Assembly: GCF_043641665.1 (NCBI RefSeq)
Contig: NC_092200.1
Location: forward strand, 18,931,423-18,995,422
Length of the DNA stretch: 64,000 bases
From: Enoplosus armatus
Taxonomy: Eukaryota > Chordata > Actinopteri > Centrarchiformes > Enoplosidae
Direction of reading: 5' to 3'
Part shown: piece by piece, positions 35,101 through 49,953 of the stretch
Layout of the letters: every line of letters starts with the position of its first letter
Position numbering within the stretch: the first letter of the stretch is position 1
Translations under genes and position numbers: made by a program
The notes under the pieces: model-generated
Seen by the model: only the letters and a program-made list of their open reading frames with translations
Databases searched by the model: none
What the model was told of the DNA's origin: nothing

Positions 35101-38100
35101 CTCAATCCTTTCTCCCACCATGGCTAATTACAAAGCAGAGAGGCTGGTTCGGTTGCTTGTCTCGTCTCTCTCCAAGCAGCCTATTAGAGCCACAGCGGTA
35201 ATTAGACTTAGGCAGTCTTAAATGTTGGCTCTCATTTCAACGTGTGTCCTGGTCTCATTCAGCTGAGCTGAAACACTGTAAGCTACTGACATGCGTTCAC
35301 AGTACGTGTACGCCGATAGAGTCACATATGCATGTAGTATTATTTGCTGCTTGCATATTGTCCATCAAATGTCGTTGCAGCCCAAAAGTTAATCGAAATA
35401 GTGCAGCTATTTCAGATGCTTTAGGTTTAGGATGAGAGGTAAGTGCTGTCAGAATACCAAAAATGAGCCATACCTTTTGGAGATTTACATGCAGACTAAT
35501 GTCAGCACACTGGGAAGAATGGAAAAGGCCAACAATTTGAAGAACGTAAAGAAAGCCATTGTATTTGCCTGTAGCTGTTCCCTCCAACCCCCGCACACCA
35601 CACATGACATGCCATAAACATGCAGAGGGATTCAGTCCCAAGAGGAGGAGAGATGACGTGGAAACCATGAAACTGATGAGCGTCAAAGTTCATTCTTGAC
35701 CCCTAAAAACGGTAGTTTGACAGCTCGGTTTGCTCAGTTGTCGTGGAGATGGTTCCGTCGTCATCATGTGGCCTAAGTGCAGGCTGACGGGAACAGGCTG
35801 TACGGTATCTTAATGTTAACTCTATCACTCTACAAACTCTCCTACACACAGCAAAGCATTGTTAATGAGGAGGAGGGAGAGAGAAAGGGAGTTGCTGCTG
35901 GTCCAGGGGGCGGGGGGGCGGGGTACTCAAGGCCAAACGGTACAACGAGTGGATGATGAGAATCCAAACCCGACTTCAGACCGGGACAGATACATCTTAA
36001 AAGTGTATGCTGTATGTTTCACGCCGTTTAGTCGGTCTAATGTAAAGGTACTGACTTCTCAGTCGTGTCAAGAAAACCTTTATCAGACACACAAACGCAC
36101 GAAGGCCCTGGCTCTTCTGTTAGACTGGAGGGATTTGGCTCGCGTAAACTGCGACATTACTTTCCCTGTCGTGCTCTTGCCTCGCAGGCCCTTGCCTTCA
36201 TCACAAATCATTTTTATGCTTCATGTAAAGACACCGTTACTCCTCGGTCTGCCTCTTAAATGATGCCGACGAACCTTTGTTCCCCAGCCAAGAAACACCG
36301 GAGGGGGGGGGGGGGGTGTTAACAGTGACGTGGTAGGTTTACACAAATGACTGTCCTGTAAAAGTGTAAAAGCAGGGAAGGGATTTAGTTTTCCACCGCA
36401 CTTGTCTCTCTGTCTCTCTCCACGTCTTTCTGTCTGTGCTGCTGTCCCTCTCTGCGTCTCCTCCGTCCCGGAGACAGAGGCGACGGACGAGCTTTCTTTG
36501 TGAAGATTAAATCCCACAGCATTTCACCACTAAACCCAACGGGAGTTTCATAGGATTCATATGTTTTCCTGTTTTCCAACACTGTTTTGATCCAAGGAAT
36601 GTAATGTTTGTTCCCTGTGAAATTAGAGGGACTCACAGCTTCCTCACCAGTTTTTAAAAAAAATTTTTTTATATCTCTTCAACATTCAGTTCAGTCTATT
36701 TTCTTTTCGCTGGCAGATTTTTTTCTAAGCCGAGGAATTACTGGATAATGAGCCTGCCCCTTACCCTACCCCCCAAGGGTTTCTCATACCAGATAATGAC
36801 ATGCCCCCTAACACTAACCCTAAGTATGCACATACTTACATAATCACTTCATACGATAAAGTACTAATGTGATACTTTCTTGATAAAGCTGGAGCCAAGA
36901 GTCCACGACCATGGCTGAAAGTCAAAGCCAGTGGGGTGTGTCCACTGTCCACAACCATGGATGTGCACGTATTAGTGCTCTCTCGTAGCAGGAGTTCCCA
37001 TTGCGCTCCAGCAGTGTAGTTTGCGCTATGGACGAAGCCAAGCAGACTGGAAAGCCTCCTGGAAGGTCGGCATAAAATGGCCCCTACAAAACACGTAGTA
37101 AATATACAACATTAAGAATAGTTCTGTGAATAATTCTACTTCATTTACTGATGTGTATGCTTTTAAGTTGACTACTTTAATACCAAAATTGTAGGTACTG
37201 GTGAATCCCTGGTATTTTAATCAAAGGTAAACCAAAGGTATACCGTCTCTAAGTGTGTATAAAGTACTTAACTAGAGTTTAGTTTAAGTTTAAGTTCAGA
37301 GCAAACCCAGTATACTTTTCTGAAGTGTATCAAAGTTCAACTAAGGGTGCTTTCCCACCTTACCTGTTTGGTTCGGTTGAAACAGTCTCTGGTGTGTTTG
37401 CCCGTTTAGTGCGGCCAGTCTTTGGGCTGGTTGAACGCTGTCAATAGAACCCTGGTCCGAATCAAACAACTGTACCGAGGCCGACTAAAAGAGGGTCTCG
37501 GTCTGCTTCCAAGCGGACTCTGGTGGTCTGAAAGCAAACAGAACAACAACCAGATTTATAATAAATCCATCTGCTGATCATGATCTGTTCAGGAAGCGAT
37601 CTTATAATCGAATCAAACGTGTACTTAGACAACACAGTGCACCAACAGTATACTAAGATATAGCCTGCTATATATCTAAGGTATACCCTTATCTCCTATA
37701 GTGAACCCTCAAATTGTCACCCAGTGAGAAGCATGTACAGCAGTTCTAAAGTTATGTTCCCTCGACAAAAAGAATATTCTTCTCCGTGACCACCAGCTCA
37801 TTACGATCGTTGGTCGCACAAACCATGAGCCAATTGCCAAAAAAGGAGACACCCGCCATGGAGGTTGAGGTCTGTGGACGCGAGTGTGACGACAACGCGG
37901 TACCAGTGATTACATCCGTGGCTCTTTAGATGTCCTTTTCGAAAGCTATCCACTTTTCCCTAAAAATAAAAGGTCAATCATTTGTTTATACATGTATGAG
38001 ACATTATGGTCTTGATAGTTCATTTCTCTTCTTGTGTCTCTTCTTCTGTGCATGTCTCGGTTGGGATTCAATATGATGCCGGTGATCAAAATTGATAGGG

Positions 38101-41100
38101 TTTCAAAGAGTGCTTTATTGACCGAGGTTTCCGCCTATCTCAAGTCGACCGTGGTGGCCCCCCCACTCCTTTGTCTCACTTCAGCTCCAACCAGGCTTCC
38201 TCCAATTTGAACAAATATGGTTATAATAGAATTTATGGTGATCGGTGAAGCCAAATCAAGCTTCAAAAGTCCCTTCGTGGAACTATGGGTGAAGCTACAG
38301 TCCATTTTTGCCAGTGGATGGAACCCAGAAAGTACAGTACTGTGACCTGATGTGATCCAACCACTTTTACCTAAGACCTAATTGCAGCCATAACTGGCTT
38401 TTGTCAAAGGTATTAGCTCTTAGCATCTCAATGCCAAAGAAGCATTAAAAAACAAGACATCTTTTGAAATTTGACTTGTGCAACATGACACCTAAAAATG
38501 CATAATGCTTCCTATCATGATCAAACTTTGTGTAGCATGCGCAAGTTCTCGGGTTGCATGTTCGACTGAAGCGGCATCTGACATTGACCTTTTCATCTCT
38601 TCTGTCTTCTAGAATGAACTTTGGACGTGCATTAACTCCACACTCCCAGGTAAGAGACGAGCGCTAATATTAAACCCCGTATGTGTGTCGCACTTTCAGA
38701 CTTCTGACTGAGGCGTCTCCTAGCAGTAGTGTCACAAAAGATTTTGCGAGACTGTGGTGGGGGGACCTCGGAACGCCCTGAGAAAATGTGTACATTTTAA
38801 AGTTCAACGCCTCAAATCTGGTGCATGGGAACGCCATGCGTAATAGCGCATAGGGCCCCATAAGCACCCTAGTGGCACCAAACTTAGCTAACGTTCGATT
38901 ATCGTTTGCTGCCCCACACTGAAAGTGGTGAGGTCTTGTTTGGAGCGGTGGGTAACTGAGGGCTCAACGCATTTATTTGACTCATCAGAATTTGCATACA
39001 ATAAATGACATGAAACGTGACGTTCAACCTCGGCTGCAAGTGGAGGCTTACATCCTGCTGCCTGTGCTCAGAAACAAATGTACCTGTCACAAGCCTAATA
39101 GACTCCTATTGGGAGGTGTTGTTATTCGTACCTTTTTGTTCCCACTAAACTCCGACGTCCCGACAGCCCCGGGGAGTCTGTAAAGATTGAACTTGTTAAG
39201 GAACAAGCCTCCCTCAGATCCTCTCAGACGCTGAGATACCATCGATTCTCTGATGTTCACTGCATTCCGGGAGCTTTTATGGATTTACCACTGTTGGTGG
39301 AACACGCTTCCCCAAAGCACGACAACTTCCATTAAGGATTTCCTTCCCTCCGCAGAGCGCCTTTTCCTCAATTCTTGCCAAATGCAGTTGTTGGAACTCA
39401 ATATATATATATCTATATAAGACAAGGGTGTAAATGGTACACTAAATCCGCAGTTTTTCGGTACAGCAGGGAGAAACAAAAGAAACGCAGAAGACGACAT
39501 CTTTGTGATTTGTTTTTACAAATATAAACATTACATGGCAGCTCATAATTCTTACTGTAAAATCTAACAATCTAAAATGTTGGTAATGGTTAATGAGAAA
39601 AAAAGGAAATACATTTAATATATCGGTAATGCCTAATCGTTATAACTAAAAGCAAATTAAATATATATAATTAAGTTACTGTAAAGCAAATATTAGAGTC
39701 AGTCAAGAATCACTCTGTAAGTTTTACTCAGTCCAGTGGCTCTCCGTAGTCCTGGATGTTCATCCATGAGCAGCGAGAGTGACTGGCAGGGTAGTGGATA
39801 ATTCCTGGATGACTGCAGCTCGTGCTCATGTATACAGGGACAGGAACAGCAGACTGACAAGACACACACGCAGCAGCACGTTTCATTGTTTCCAAAGCTA
39901 ACCTCCAATATGGTTGATTGGTGTGGCGGTTTGATTTGCCTCCAGGAGTATCCAGGAAGTCAGACGGCTGGGTGGGGCTGGGCTGCTGCGAGCTGGCCAT
40001 CTCGGCCGAGTGTCGCAGGGAGTGCAGACAGGTGAGACGTCGTAAATGAACCGTTCTTTTTTTTGTCTTTTTATTTCTTTATTCACGTGTAGGGTTAGGT
40101 TCACCTTCCCTTGACTTCCTGTCCTTTTTTTCCCCTGTAGGCATCATCGAAAAATGACATAACGAAAGTATGCAAGAAAGTCACAGAGGTGAGTCTGAAT
40201 TCTGCCGATGAAGCTATATGTTGTTTCTAATACCTGCACTTCTTCTACTACACCTTTGACTAGTTAGGCGCTGCTGCTACTGTGACGCATAATATGATAC
40301 CTGTAGTAACTTGTATGCTTTAAGCGTCTATTTTACATATTTTAAGTTTACTTCAACTAAATACATTGGGGAAAGAAATGAATCCATAAAAAGACTTTTG
40401 TTGTCATCTGAGGGGTCAAAGAAGATGGTTAAAGAAGACAACAAAAGAAATCATGCTTTGGTTGAACCGCTCATGACTCACATCCATCCATGTAGCCACT
40501 GTAGGCAGGTTGGGAAACCGCTGTTTTATGCTATGTGAGTCAGCATCACCGCAGCTTTTCTCTCTCTCTCTCTCTCTGTCGTTCTAGAACTCCCTCTACA
40601 GCTGCATCACCAAAAATGAAAGTAAGTTGCTGATCGCATGCACACAAGAAGCCCCCCCCCCCCCCCCTCCGGAAAACTAAACAAAGGCATCCACGAGGAC
40701 AGCCGTCGTAACCACGACAGCAACAGCTTTGCCTGCGTATCGAAGTATTTCATCTGTGTTTGTCTGTTGTGCCTTCCTCCAGTGGGCTCCACATGCTGCA
40801 GCTATGCAGGGCGCCACACCACCTGCAGGGAGTACTGCCAGGCCATCTTCAGGACGGACTCGACCCCCACCGTGTCCCAGATCAACGCCGTCAAAGAGTA
40901 CTGTCAGAGTCACAGCGCTCAGCTGCTCAGCTGCGTCAGCAACTTCACCAAGTCCTACCCCATACGCAGCCCTATAGACAGTAAGTCCAGCTACGGGTTG
41001 TCCTGCAGGCACACACTACTGGATTCATTAGTCGAACACAGATGCATTTTTTTATTTTTACCATTTGTTGCTCTAGCAGTCTCGTCATGCACAGGTTCAA

Positions 41101-44100
41101 AGTTTTTACTTGTCCAGGTTTTGAGATACAGAGATCTCTGACATCTCTGCCTTCATTCCAATTCAGTGGAGGTGAATGGAATCTTGTCTGTGGGGCTCTC
41201 CACGCATTGAAAAATGACAATTGAAAAAATCGGTCTTTCTTTCCTTCCAGTATAACTTTGGATACATCATCAACAGGTTTCATAGGGACTACGCCTTCCA
41301 TTGAAAGCTGTCGATAGAGCGGATCTTGAATCACTTCTCAGACGCATCGGCGTCAGTTCTCTTACAGGAACACTCTTACAGGTTTTAAACATCCCCTTGT
41401 GCTTTGAAAAGCATCTTTGCACTCATAGTTTCTCTCCAAAATACTGCATTGCATTACTTCTGTGTCATGCCATCGCCCTTCCTATAGCTCTGAATCTCTA
41501 AAGGAAGTAGAGCAATTTATAGACCAGGTGAGAGTTGTGCAGAGTCAGTATTTTCTTTATATTCCAAAAAGTGAAAAAAAAAAAAAAAGAATGAGTTTTA
41601 TTGAATTTAAACAATAAAACAACACACAGAACAGAACATGTATAATGGCATCTGTTTTGCACACCTTACAGCAATTTGCACACACTGTGCATGCACATGT
41701 TTAAAGGGCATACTTTTTTAGCCACATGTAGTAACTAGTAATACTAATACATATGAGAGCGCCACACTTACCCCCCCGCCGTCACCCACGCGCAGTCACC
41801 ACATCATAAATATAACATTACCTTTGGACGGAGCCATTCAGTCATCCTACACATTTTCTCGCATTTGCACACGTTTCCTTTTTTGATATCATGCTCTCTC
41901 AATCCGTCCCTACTCATTTGATCTCTCTTTAACTAGAAAAGTCGGCAATCACGCCGGCGTGCATTGTTATTGTATATATTTTTTTACCTCATTGTTCACT
42001 TAAATACTGTAAATGTGTATATTTTTTATTTTCTATTTCTTATTTTTATATTTTGTACATACTTTTAGTTCTAAATTATGCCACTTTACTCTTGAATGGG
42101 AGCACCGGTACTGTACAATTTCCCCCCGGGGATCAATAAAGTATTTCTGATTCTGATTCTGATCTGTGATCAAGGGTCCAAGAAAAAAAACACTGAGTCA
42201 CACTGAGCGCCGCGGTCGACTTCTGTCGAAAGTGCCGGCTTCAAACTCCGCGCTAGTTCTCGTTTGATGCTGATAGACTAAGTAAAAATGGAGACGAGGG
42301 CGATATACGTTTGACATAAAAATCATATTTGAAAAAAGAATGCAAGATGGGACGGGGGGCGGGCGACGCATTTGATCTAAATATCTTTTTTGTCACACGA
42401 TGAAACGGGGGAAAAAATGCCTGAATCTGCTGACTCTGCTCTACAGGCTGAAGACTTTAGGGAGGTGGGGGAGGCTCTAAAATGGCTTTAAAATGTTATG
42501 TATGAGTATGTTTGTGGTTTTGGCAGTAAAAAAAAAACCCACTGTTCTAATTTTTTTAGTTTTGTGTGTTTTTTGGGACCAACATGCTGATACAGGACGC
42601 CAAAATGAAAAAAGAAATTTTCAGGTCATGCAGGTGATGTTGTGCTGAAGAAAAAGACACCAAGCACCGGTACATGGTGCACATTTTTTTTAAAGTGGCA
42701 TATAAAGGCAAAATTTGGGAAAGACAGTAGATGGGAGCTTCCTACTGGAAAACACTGTTCACCTCAGCTCTCAGAATGGAACCAGTACTTGGAAACTTCC
42801 TGAACCACGACATGAGCAGCAAGTTGTCGCGTATAATAGATGTGACAAAAGCAAGTACAAATAATTTTCATCACGCCAGCCACTTTATAATCACACCTCC
42901 AGAAAATGGAAGGCAACCTGCATTCACCTAAGCCCAAGCTGGTCAAGAGCAGACGGGAACTATGGACACTCTTGATAGAACGTGGAAACCGGCGTGGGCG
43001 ACGTGGACACAATCTTCCATTCTAGTGTATATCATTTTTTATGGTGGGCGCCATATGTATGATGATATAACACAGCACTTATCTGTCCATCCGTTCCTCA
43101 CATCCAGGTCTGTACTGCTGTGACCGGGCGGAGGCGACCCATTGCCAGGTGGCTTGCCGGCGGATCCTTCGCACCATGAGCACAGAGCACGAGATCATGG
43201 AGGGCTTGATCGAGGAGTGCGGCTCCCAGCCTCTCCCTCAGGAGCCTATGTGGCAGTGCTTTCTGGGCAGCGCCCACCCTCCTTCCCCACCTTTAGAAGA
43301 GACCCCCCATCCCGCCAAGATGGACTGCGCCAAGCTGCACTGCTGCTCCAAGGCCAACACTTCACTCTGCAGGTGCAGCCCACCGCTTAGCACACAACGT
43401 CCACTGCCTAGTGGAGGCCAGTACATTCACGTCACATATTCTGAGGCGGAGCGCAGGTGGAGGTGAAATGTGTTACTTGTTCTTGTTGTAACCCAGACTC
43501 TGCACCCCGCTCTGACAGGGACATGTGTCAGGAGATCAGCACTAACTGGGGCAGCCAGACGAGGCAGGACTTTGACCAGCTCTGTGAGTACAACCCAGGG
43601 GAGACGGAGCTCATCAACTGCCTGGCTGATGTCCGAGAGCCCTGCCAGCTGGGCTGCAAGGACCTCAACTACTGCACCAACTTCAACAACAGGTCTGTAT
43701 ATTTATATATTTTGACATTATCTAGTCACTTTCCAGTCAAAACCACTATTAAGTTTGTACACAGTGTTGACAACTCTCTCCAAAACAACACTTCAGGGTT
43801 ACAAAATTCTTACTCTTACTGTTTCTACTCCTCAGTCTGACACTCAACAATAAAACTTTGTTTTACATTCTCAAAATTCATCCTCAAAGAAAAATAGTTT
43901 TTTTTGACCAGATGTTTTTAGAAGCAAATGAGTATTCAAGTTTAAAGTTATTATCAGAATGACTTTTTAAATGTTACAAATTGGGCTGTTCACATTGTGC
44001 AGTATTTCACGCTTCACATTCCACGTTTTGGATGGAGCGATTAGATAACACTGCTTTCATCATCTACAAATCAACTGACATTTCCACTGCTTTCATCGTC

Positions 44101-47100
44101 TACATATCAACTGACATTTCCTCTGTTTTCATCGTCTACAAATCAACTGCCATTTCCACTGCTTTCATCATCTACATGTCAGCTGATCCTTTCAGCTGAT
44201 TGTTCAGTTCAGCTAATGGTACAACCACCTCAACTGACATCGCAACTGCTGTCGCTGCGTACGCACGGACTGACACTTAAGCTATATACAGTGCACTCAC
44301 TTCAACTGACAATTCAAATTGTACCTCCAATTGTATCCCTCGCTGACAGTTCAGCCGCTGTTCAACTTTTACACCTCAATTGCTCAACTCCTTTCAGTGC
44401 TTTCATGCAAATTGACAACTCCACTGCCTACAGGGCTTGGACTGAAAAATGACTGTGCTGTCAGCCATTTTACTTCAGCTGATTTTTAACTGCTTTCAGC
44501 TCTAACACTCACTGCCGACGCATCAGGTCCTTTCAGTGCAATTTGCGTTGTTATACTGGTGCAGAAAGAAGAAAGATTAAACAAGTACTGTAAGTCAAGA
44601 AGCATAAATAGAAAATAGAAAATGGACAATAAGATATTCTAAAAGAGTTATTCTAAAAAATAATAATATAATATGTACAACATGGCTGTTATTTAAACGA
44701 AAGAGATGTGCCGTTTTGTGCAGGCATGTGCAAAATATTTACATGGGAATGTGCAAAGTATGAAGTTTAAAGAATATTTGCGATGTGCAAAATAGTAATC
44801 CAGATGTGCGTCAATGTAGCGCACAAGCTAGCACACAGCGTTCCTTTAGAACATGTAGCCTTTTCTATTTGTATCATTACACCCATCTCTTAATCCTTCA
44901 TTTGTGCTTGTGAACATCTGTGAGAAAATGAGTCATTTCGAGCCTGAAGGGGAGAAAAGAGGCAGAGAGGGAAAACAAAGAGACAGATTTATATTGAACC
45001 CAGCGTGACCCTGGAGTTATCAGCACCACCGAATGTTTTACACACTGTCTACAGATGTGGCACAAGGCCAAATGGAACAGCTTCAAAAGGCTGCGCTGGG
45101 AAGTCACACACACACACAGCAAAACAAACTCAAATATGCTTCATACATACACACAGCGGCCTGCAGGTCACCTGGTGAGTGAGGCAACCACAAATGCTCG
45201 CAGCCACTTAGCACTGTAGAGCATTCTGAGAGCCGAGACCACGTTCTGCACCAGAGACGTGATGTGACTTTGTTTTATCACACACGATTTCATCGGCGCG
45301 GAGTATCAGACAGTTAGTCATTTTTATAAAAATTATGCTCCGAAAACTAACAAGTTTCAGATAGTAACCACGATGGTTTATTCAGAGGCTTGAAACTTAG
45401 GGTGCACAGCATAGGAGAAATGGGCTTTTTAACCCTGTCTGTGGGAAGGGGTTAACAGGCGTCTATGCCTGCTTAAATACAGACTTTTTCGTCATGGCGC
45501 CTGACCATGCAAATAGTTTTGTTTTTATATACTAATATTTCAAGATATCTTCCTCCTGAAACTGCCTGTTGCCGCCTTAATATAACTAGAATTTAGTTTG
45601 GGCTCCTTTTTTCGGTTGTGCACTTCCTGTTCAGTTATTCAAATGTCATTTTTCAATGCTGGGAGCACCACAAACAAAACTGCATTCGTGTGAAATGTTT
45701 TGGGAATCAACAAAGTCATTAGGATTCATCCTCTGGGGACCATGTATGTCTGTACAGAATTCCATATCAATCTACCTAATATTTGATGAGATATTTCAGT
45801 CTGGACCAAAGTAGTGGACTGACCGACCAACATCCCTATACCTGGAGTATTTCTAGTGTGTCTAAAAATATTTTTGTAATTGGGGTGTCCCGACTCACAG
45901 TGGCCACAAATCATTCTTGCCACTCTATGGAACTTTGAATTTAGAGGAGGGAAGATGAATGCAGACGTCACGTTATTTTGTCGGATTCCTCTGAACGACC
46001 AGCGATAGGTACAACACTTTAAATGGCATTCGGTATTCCGAGCACAAAGTGTAAAAGCTTTATTCTTTTACGTTCCCCAAGTAAATGATGTATTCAGATT
46101 CCAGGTACTTGAGACTGAGTCTCAATAGCGGCTGAAGCTCAAACAACAGCCCTCTCTCAGCGTGAACAGCATGAGTGTGTAAGAGGCAATGATACCCCCT
46201 CTGAAGTATTTGAATGTGTTCAAATTACAAGTGGATTTTACCCTAAGCTTTCTGTTATTACTCGCAAAGAAAATGATTTGACAAATTATGGTTTCAGATC
46301 GTGATGGCAGGGGGCCCGTGCTGTGGAATTGTGGGGATTTAAAGTTCAGGCAAACAAACTTTGTGTAAGGCCCCTTGAGTTTCCTTTGATGGGCTCCCAG
46401 TGAGCCTTGTATGGGTTTCTCCTCCCCTGAGGGGTTCAAACGCCGGGCTGTGTAGTCGGGAGCAGCATGGAAGACAAACACCGGTCTGGAGGTGGCCATT
46501 CAGGCTGAAGGAGCATGGAGCTAATAATAATGTGTGTCTGGGTGGGTGTAAGGTAAACAAAATCCCCAAATACATCATGCGGACCCTGATCAAGAGTACT
46601 GTGCCCAAAACTGGATAGATGACCATACTGATCCAGAAAGTAACTCACTCACATACTCATTGATTCATTCTTTCATGGGTAGCCTATCTGCGCCCTAGAG
46701 GCTGTTATGAGGTATTGAAGTATTCTTTGACGGAACATCGAGTGAATAGTCACTCTCTACCTCTGAATGCATGGCAGATAGGACTATAGCTGTGGGACCA
46801 GAAGAAGTTCCAGAGGAACGGTTGAGGACCCCGCCCCTTCTTTTGTGTGTTCGTGCTGCAAGGACTGGGAAGGATCGTAGTCGAGAGTCGTAGAGTAGCC
46901 CAGGAGCCCCCAGGAACCTTGAGTGACACAAGTGTACGACCTCAAGCCAATGCAGCGCTGGCAACCGCCATCTTTGAAGACCTTCACAACAGTGAAGTCC
47001 AGGCTTTATTGAGGGAAATACAACGTGAGTTTGACTCACCACAGCTAAAGATAAAAACCTTGTGTGTGACGTTGTGAGTGACACTGCTATACCGACCACT

Positions 47101-49918
47101 GGCTTACGTCACTTCAGCGTTCCCGTTGGCGGTGCGAATGCAAACATGAAAACCCTTGAAAGGTATGTAGTTCTCGGGGTTAGCATTACCACAATTTGAG
47201 CGATCTGCTCTCAACAAAGTTCTTTTCATACCATGTGTGTGGGGAGTCATAGGAAGTCAGCTGGCTCGACCAGAGAAGGACTCTGATGTTCCTGCTCTGT
47301 GGGCTCAAAAACAGAAATTAGAGGAGGACTTTTTTTTAATGGCATGTGCCAGGTGAAAAACTTTCATTGGAACAATGGGGTTCCATTTTGGAAAACGAGT
47401 TCACTTAATACATCCATGGGGTAGTACCATGCATTACTGTTTGATACTACCCCTAGAGAACACATATGTTGGAAATTCTCAAATTGTACACATATTGGCT
47501 TTTAAACTTGTACGCAAGGGGTGAATGTGTATGACTATACGTCCACTAGATTTGCTTTGTGTATTGGCATGTTTTTCTCATGAGACGTGGACATCTGCAG
47601 AATGTGAAAACAAAGGTCCTTCCTGGATAATGAAGGCTATCTGTCTATCTAGATAGTAATGCAGTACAGTGCAACAATAACATAACTTTGTCAACTGATA
47701 TTCATTGAGATGGTTACCAAGCAAACAAGTTTGAAGCTGATTTTCATTCCTAGATAGATGGGGCTGTAGTGAGTTGCTCTTAATAAGAATCTGCTGATTA
47801 CAGCATTGAGTTTTGGTTTCGGGAGGAAAACCACTGTTGACTATTTAGGGGTTAAATCAAGTTAAGGATCCAGGGTTTTACGCACACATAAACACAGTTG
47901 CTTCAAGATAAACAAAGCATCCACTCATCAGCAGCAAATGGAATGATGGAACCACACCCAGAACTTCTGCCTGGAACCTTCTCCCTTTAAACCACCAATT
48001 AGCTGACTCACTTGAGACCAAACCCACCAATCAGACATCAAAAAACACATTCTGGTGCAGTGGAAGGGGAAAACAACCCTCACATTATCCAGAGGGACTT
48101 GAACTCCCTCTGTAAGGCCTGCAGAGGAGACCACTACAAGGCTACGGTTGCCAGGACACCTTGTTCTGCCATCAGCCGGTTGCTCGTGTTGAGACACTGA
48201 CCACATGATTGTTGCTTTTACTTTCTGAGCACACTTATTATTAAATAGTTTTATATATATATATATATTTTTTCTTTTTTTTTTACTTTTTAGGCACAAA
48301 CCAACTTTTATTCCTGTCATTCTCCGTCCACAGGCCCACGGAACTGTTCCGCAGCTGCAACGTCCAGTCAGACCAGGGCGCCATGAACGACATCAAGCTG
48401 TGGTCAAACGGGACGATCAAGATGCCGTTCATGAACATCCCCGTGCTGGACATCAGGAGGTGTCTGCCGGACATGTGGAAGGCCGTGGCCTGTTCCCTGC
48501 AGATCAAACCCTGCCACAGCAAGTCCAGGGGGAGCGTCATATGCAAGTACGTCTACCCAGAAGTAACGAGTAACAGGGTCACACATGTGTGACCTGTGCG
48601 ACCCCAAAAGTTCCTGTTCGCAGTGGATTACTTTGAAACTTTGAAGGAAACTTAAAATTGTGACGATTCTCCGGCAAGTTCTGAAGCATCTTTTTTGATG
48701 ATTGCGAAGCGGATATATGCTGCATTCACATGGATTCGGGCAGATGGACGAACACCTTCTGGACTCTACCAGAAAAACAAACAGTCAGATGAAATGGCAG
48801 GACGCGTCTATTATGTAATTGTTTTTGTAATGCATAACGTTAGCTATAAAATGCAGCTTTCTCTTTGCAAGCTTATGTTGAGTGTTGAATTCATGGATAT
48901 TGAAAGGAGAACTGCACTGTGGTGCGTCCCTTGTTTATGTCTGAAAAAGACAAAACGTTTTTTGGCTTCTCGTCGTCCGGATCGTCCAATTTTTCTCCTC
49001 GTGTGAGGGATCTACGCAACATCTGGTTGTAAATTAAAAGAAAAGTTTAAATGTTTTAACTTTGGACGGCAATGCTGTCTACAGTTACTGTCGGCGGTGT
49101 TCTCTGCCCGGCCTCATCTAGTTTTACCGTCCTGCTCTTGTCCACTAAAATGATATCCGGTTTGCCGTCTACCGTCTGCCTGAATCCATGTGAATGCAGC
49201 ATTAAAGACATTTACTTGCGATGATGACATCGGAGATAATGACATCTTCGGGAAGTGTAAGTCACTTTCCAAGGTTTGGAAACCACTGCGATAACCAATA
49301 ACCATTACCTTTAACCATTGTCTAAAGCTGTAATTCATCACCGGTCAAGATTCAACCACAACAATCCACATCGGTAGCTTTAGTAAGTAAGTGAGCCAGT
49401 TATTAGATCTTTTAAATCGTTTTTTCGTTAGTTTTTAGATTAAACCTAGCATCAAGAAAAGAGGCGACATAAGACATATGATCTTTTTTTTTTGTACTGC
49501 TCACCAGAAGACTCATTTGGTCCGGTGTAATTATTTGTCTTCTGTATAACTTTTTGTGGTTTGTATTTGTCCAGGCATGTTTGTCCCTCTACCTTCAACT
49601 ACCCAAGTCCTTCTTTTCCTCCTCTGCATTGTCTCTTTGCGTCCTGTGCAGTCAGCGATGAGGGATGAGAATTTAAATACGTGTGCCTGGGATGTGGCAG
49701 ACAGGTGGAGGCCCTGCCCTTCTCTCAGGATCTGCTGTGTCATGTCTGGAGTGTGAGTGTGTCTGCGTGTGTGTGTGTGTGTGTGTGTGTATGTACTGCA
49801 TAATAGCACTCCACCCTTTAGGCTATATGTCGTGCTCAGCTATTTATCAGATACAACCTTCCTCTCGGGTTTTAATCTCCCATTACGCCATCACACATTG
49901 TCCACATCCAGCTTCAGG

Positions 49919-49953
<35 letters not shown>

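Larger units (their letters stand above)
33889..38612 (+). other. RECK intron 3 (4.7 kb)
   Basis: Contains a (CA)n microsatellite at 35063-35098, a poly-G run at 36302-36316 and a possible element end near 37344. Otherwise unremarkable. No gene seen. Confidence 0.7.
43693..48333 (+). other. RECK intron 10 (4.6 kb)
   Basis: Holds the 36-bp minisatellite at 44051-44194 and a repeat copy at 45690-45835. Apparent frames around 46.4-47.1 kb lack recognisable domains. Confidence 0.7.

Noticed and set aside
43981..44199. 72-codon repeat protein
   Set aside because: The open frame follows from a 36-bp period in a minisatellite inside an intron; no splice or start evidence.
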